7,397 nucleotides of DNA from NCBI GenBank assembly GCA_019347795.1, contig JAHWKS010000247.1, positions 1 through 7,397 on the forward strand, read 5' to 3'. The notes beneath the pieces are model-generated. The model saw only the letters and a list, made by a program, of their open reading frames with translations. It had not been told where the DNA came from and ran no database searches. A program made the translations under genes and the position numbers. Source of the stretch: Planctomycetota bacterium (GTDB lineage Bacteria; Planctomycetota; Planctomycetia; Pirellulales; Pirellulaceae). The first letter of the stretch is position 1. Each line of letters starts with the position of its first letter. Of the stretch, positions 5,888 to 7,397 are shown in pieces.

Positions 5888-7066
5888 CTACCGCCACGCC
5901 GGCGGCGTACGTTTGATCTCCGCCGTCGTTGGTCGGGGGCGCTTCGGGCCGATCGCGAGGCCCAGCCAGCCGTCGCGGATCACCAGTTGCGTCACTTCGG
6001 CGCCTTTCAGTTGCGGGGCGGTGACCACCTTCTCCGGCGTTAAGATCAGCTCGCGGCGTTCGGTGAAGACTTTGGCGAAGATCGCCCGCAGGGCCAATTG
6101 ATCGCGAAGCCGGAGGTGATCGCCGGTCAGCTCGATGTGCCCGTCGCGGACCATGCGGGCCGAGAGGCCGTCGGAGACGCCGCGATAGTACGCCCGCGAC
6201 ATCACATTCCGCCAGCGGCGATGGTCCGTCTCCAACTCCGCCAGGCGGATGGTCACGCGAGCCAGCCCGTCCAGCAGGTCCACGCGGAGAGGCTCTTCGT
6301 CGGCGAAGCGGACCACGATGTCTGCGGGCAGATCGTCGGGAACCTGCACGTCGTCGGCGCCGAACACCGCCGCCACGTCGTGGAACAGCGTAGGCAGGTC
6401 GGACTCCCGCCGGGCGAGCGGAAGTCGGTTGAGCGCATTGTTGACCGCCGACTCATGGAGCTGCACGCTCACGAGGCTGTCGGCCGGGGCCTGGGGCCGC
6501 GGCGTGTGGGCGCCGAGCTGCATGTCTCCGGCCAGCCGGTACCGGCCGATCAGCCGCGAGTCGGTGGTCTGGAGGTCGATCGGCGCCGCCGTCAGGGCGA
6601 GCCGGGTCAGCGGCGTTCCCACCCTGCCGGCAAGCCGGTTCTCCCATTCGCCGCGAAGCTTCTCCGCCTCCTCATCCAGCTTCTCCGCAACGCGGCGGGC
6701 GACCTTGTGCTCCGCCTCTCGCCGCGACGCCAGACGCGCGTCGGCGTGTCCTTGCCGGGCGAGGACCTGGGCCACCAGGTTCACCAGCGGCACCCGGTCG
6801 TAGTCGGTCGAGACGTCCCGCAAGCGGTCGTTCACCCGCGCGTCGGCCACGGCGGGCGCCATTACGATGCGATCGCCGTCAAAGACGATCTCCTTCTGGG
6901 CCTCAAACACCGCCTGCCCCCGGCTATGGAACACGGCGCCGCTCTTGGCGGAGCGCGTCTGGTTGACCGACTGGCCGGTTACGCCCATGACGACGCGCAT
7001 CCGCTGCGAATCGGGAACGACGCGGAAAGAAACTTTGGTTGTGGTGTGGCTTTCGCCGCGGACCAT
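5888..7066 (-). CDS. Uncharacterised planctomycete-type protein, apparently lacking an N-terminal export region
   Basis: From the ATG at 7066 the product has 392 residues. Residues 8-62 alternate polar and hydrophobic residues like beta strands (KVSFRVVPDSQRMRVVMGV). Residues 105-145 are a charged, probably long helix (DARLASRREAEHKVARR, AEKLDEEAEKLRGEWENRL). Next come SVQLHESAVNNALNRL (200-215), DIVVRFADEEPLRVD (249-263) and RRWRNVMSRAYY (283-294). I recall similar HESAxNN and charged-helix segments in large planctomycete proteins of unknown function, which are longer at the N-terminus; that recollection needs a search. There is no signal peptide. In-frame sequence extends to 7252, but those 62 residues overlap the thioesterase gene and look like its shadow. 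The ATG is 11 bases after the thioesterase stop, with no Shine-Dalgarno sequence, suggesting translational coupling. The protein may be 5'-truncated relative to its relatives. It ends tail to tail with the STAND gene, 9 bases apart. Confidence 0.75.
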   Translation of the reverse strand: MVRGESHTTTKVSFRVVPDSQRMRVVMGVTGQSVNQTRSAKSGAVFHSRGQAVFEAQKEIVFDGDRIVMAPAVADARVNDRLRDVSTDYDRVPLVNLVAQVLARQGHADARLASRREAEHKVARRVAEKLDEEAEKLRGEWENRLAGRVGTPLTRLALTAAPIDLQTTDSRLIGRYRLAGDMQLGAHTPRPQAPADSLVSVQLHESAVNNALNRLPLARRESDLPTLFHDVAAVFGADDVQVPDDLPADIVVRFADEEPLRVDLLDGLARVTIRLAELETDHRRWRNVMSRAYYRGVSDGLSARMVRDGHIELTGDHLRLRDQLALRAIFAKVFTERRELILTPEKVVTAPQLKGAEVTQLVIRDGWLGLAIGPKRPRPTTAEIKRTPPAWR

Positions 7067-7077
7067 GGCGCCGACAA

Positions 7078-7397
7078 TTACCGCGCGCCGACGAAGGGCG
7101 CCACTACCTCGCGCGGGACTCGCATCGGCCGCCCGCTCGCGCGGTCGAGCATCGCCCAGAATGTCCGGGCGCGAACGCATATTCTTCCGTCCGGCCCGGT
7201 GAACTCGACGAATCGGTCGAACCGCGCCCCCTTCGGCGCTTGGCCGACCCACGTCCGGGCGGTGACCCGGTCACCTTCGCGTGCCGGCCGCAGATAGTCG
7301 ATCTCGTGCCGGACCACGACCCAGAAATACGCATCCCGGTGCGCCGGGTCGGCGGCAGCCTCCCAGTGCGCGACGGCCATCTGCTGGATCCACTGCA
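7078..7397 (-). CDS. Hotdog-fold acyl-CoA thioesterase, 4HBT/YbgC-like (partial, N-terminus beyond right edge)
   Basis: The minus-strand frame enters from the right edge and gives 105 residues to the TAA at 7078. The start QWIQQMAVAHWEA matches the long central helix of the 4-hydroxybenzoyl-CoA thioesterase family, so the gene begins upstream, not at the ATG at 7380. The rest follows the family order: FWVVVRHEIDYLRPAREGD (substrate-pocket strand and the turn after it), VTARTWVGQAP, RFDRFVEFTGPDG, then CVRARTFWAMLDRASGRPMRVPREV, the usual final strands with a proline near the end. The family hydrolyses acyl-CoA or related thioesters in the cytoplasm. The catalytic Asp, normally near the N-terminus, lies outside the window, so activity cannot be confirmed. 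YbgC-like is the best subfamily guess; a fatty-acyl or hydroxybenzoyl-CoA enzyme is equally compatible. The 392-residue protein gene follows 11 bases downstream. Confidence 0.88.
   Translation of the reverse strand, partial: QWIQQMAVAHWEAAADPAHRDAYFWVVVRHEIDYLRPAREGDRVTARTWVGQAPKGARFDRFVEFTGPDGRICVRARTFWAMLDRASGRPMRVPREVVAPFVGAR

Noticed and set aside
7067..7252. 62-residue N-terminal extension of the 392-residue protein
   Set aside because: It lies wholly inside the thioesterase gene in another frame and is Arg-rich, as expected of a shadow.
6098..7297. Long plus-strand open frame (399 residues) antisense to the 392-residue protein and thioesterase
   Set aside because: It overlaps two better-supported minus-strand genes, spans their junction, and shows only His/Arg/Val-rich shadow composition.

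Overview
The window looks like a chromosomal segment of a GC-rich planctomycete, most likely a relative of the Pirellulales. This placement rests on protein style rather than on a marker gene. A DUF4013-type membrane protein carries the Asn-Pro-Tyr N-terminal motif common in planctomycete membrane proteins. A small exported protein and a large 392-residue protein both resemble families I associate with planctomycetes. There is no rRNA, tRNA, CRISPR array or recognisable transposase.

Layout: positions 1-2893 hold four genes on the minus strand. Read in the direction of transcription they are a 182-residue exported protein (2893-2345), a soluble Ser/Thr protein kinase (2280-1414), a DUF4013-like membrane protein (1350-544) and the start of a glycine-rich polytopic membrane protein that leaves the window at its left end (445-1). 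Positions 2894-3181 are a divergent promoter region with an inverted repeat near a possible promoter, a second small inverted repeat, and a run of six GGACG units spaced about one DNA helical turn apart. Positions 3182-5878 on the plus strand encode an 898-residue STAND-class ATPase: an unrecognised basic N-terminal domain, an NB-ARC-like NTPase, a winged-helix region and C-terminal helical repeats. Nine bases after its stop it meets, tail to tail, a minus-strand pair: a hotdog-fold acyl-CoA thioesterase (entering from the right edge, ending at 7078), then an uncharacterised 392-residue protein (7066-5888). No gene-free stretch exceeds 300 bases.

Functionally the two edges look like housekeeping or lineage-specific genes. 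The centre holds a kinase, an exported protein and a STAND ATPase around one shared intergenic region. These parts suit signal sensing or a conflict (defence) system, but nothing in the window proves that they work together. The most checkable new observations are the phased repeat array upstream of the STAND gene, that protein's unrecognised N-terminal domain, the DFS in place of DFG in the kinase, and the lack of a signal peptide on the 392-residue protein.
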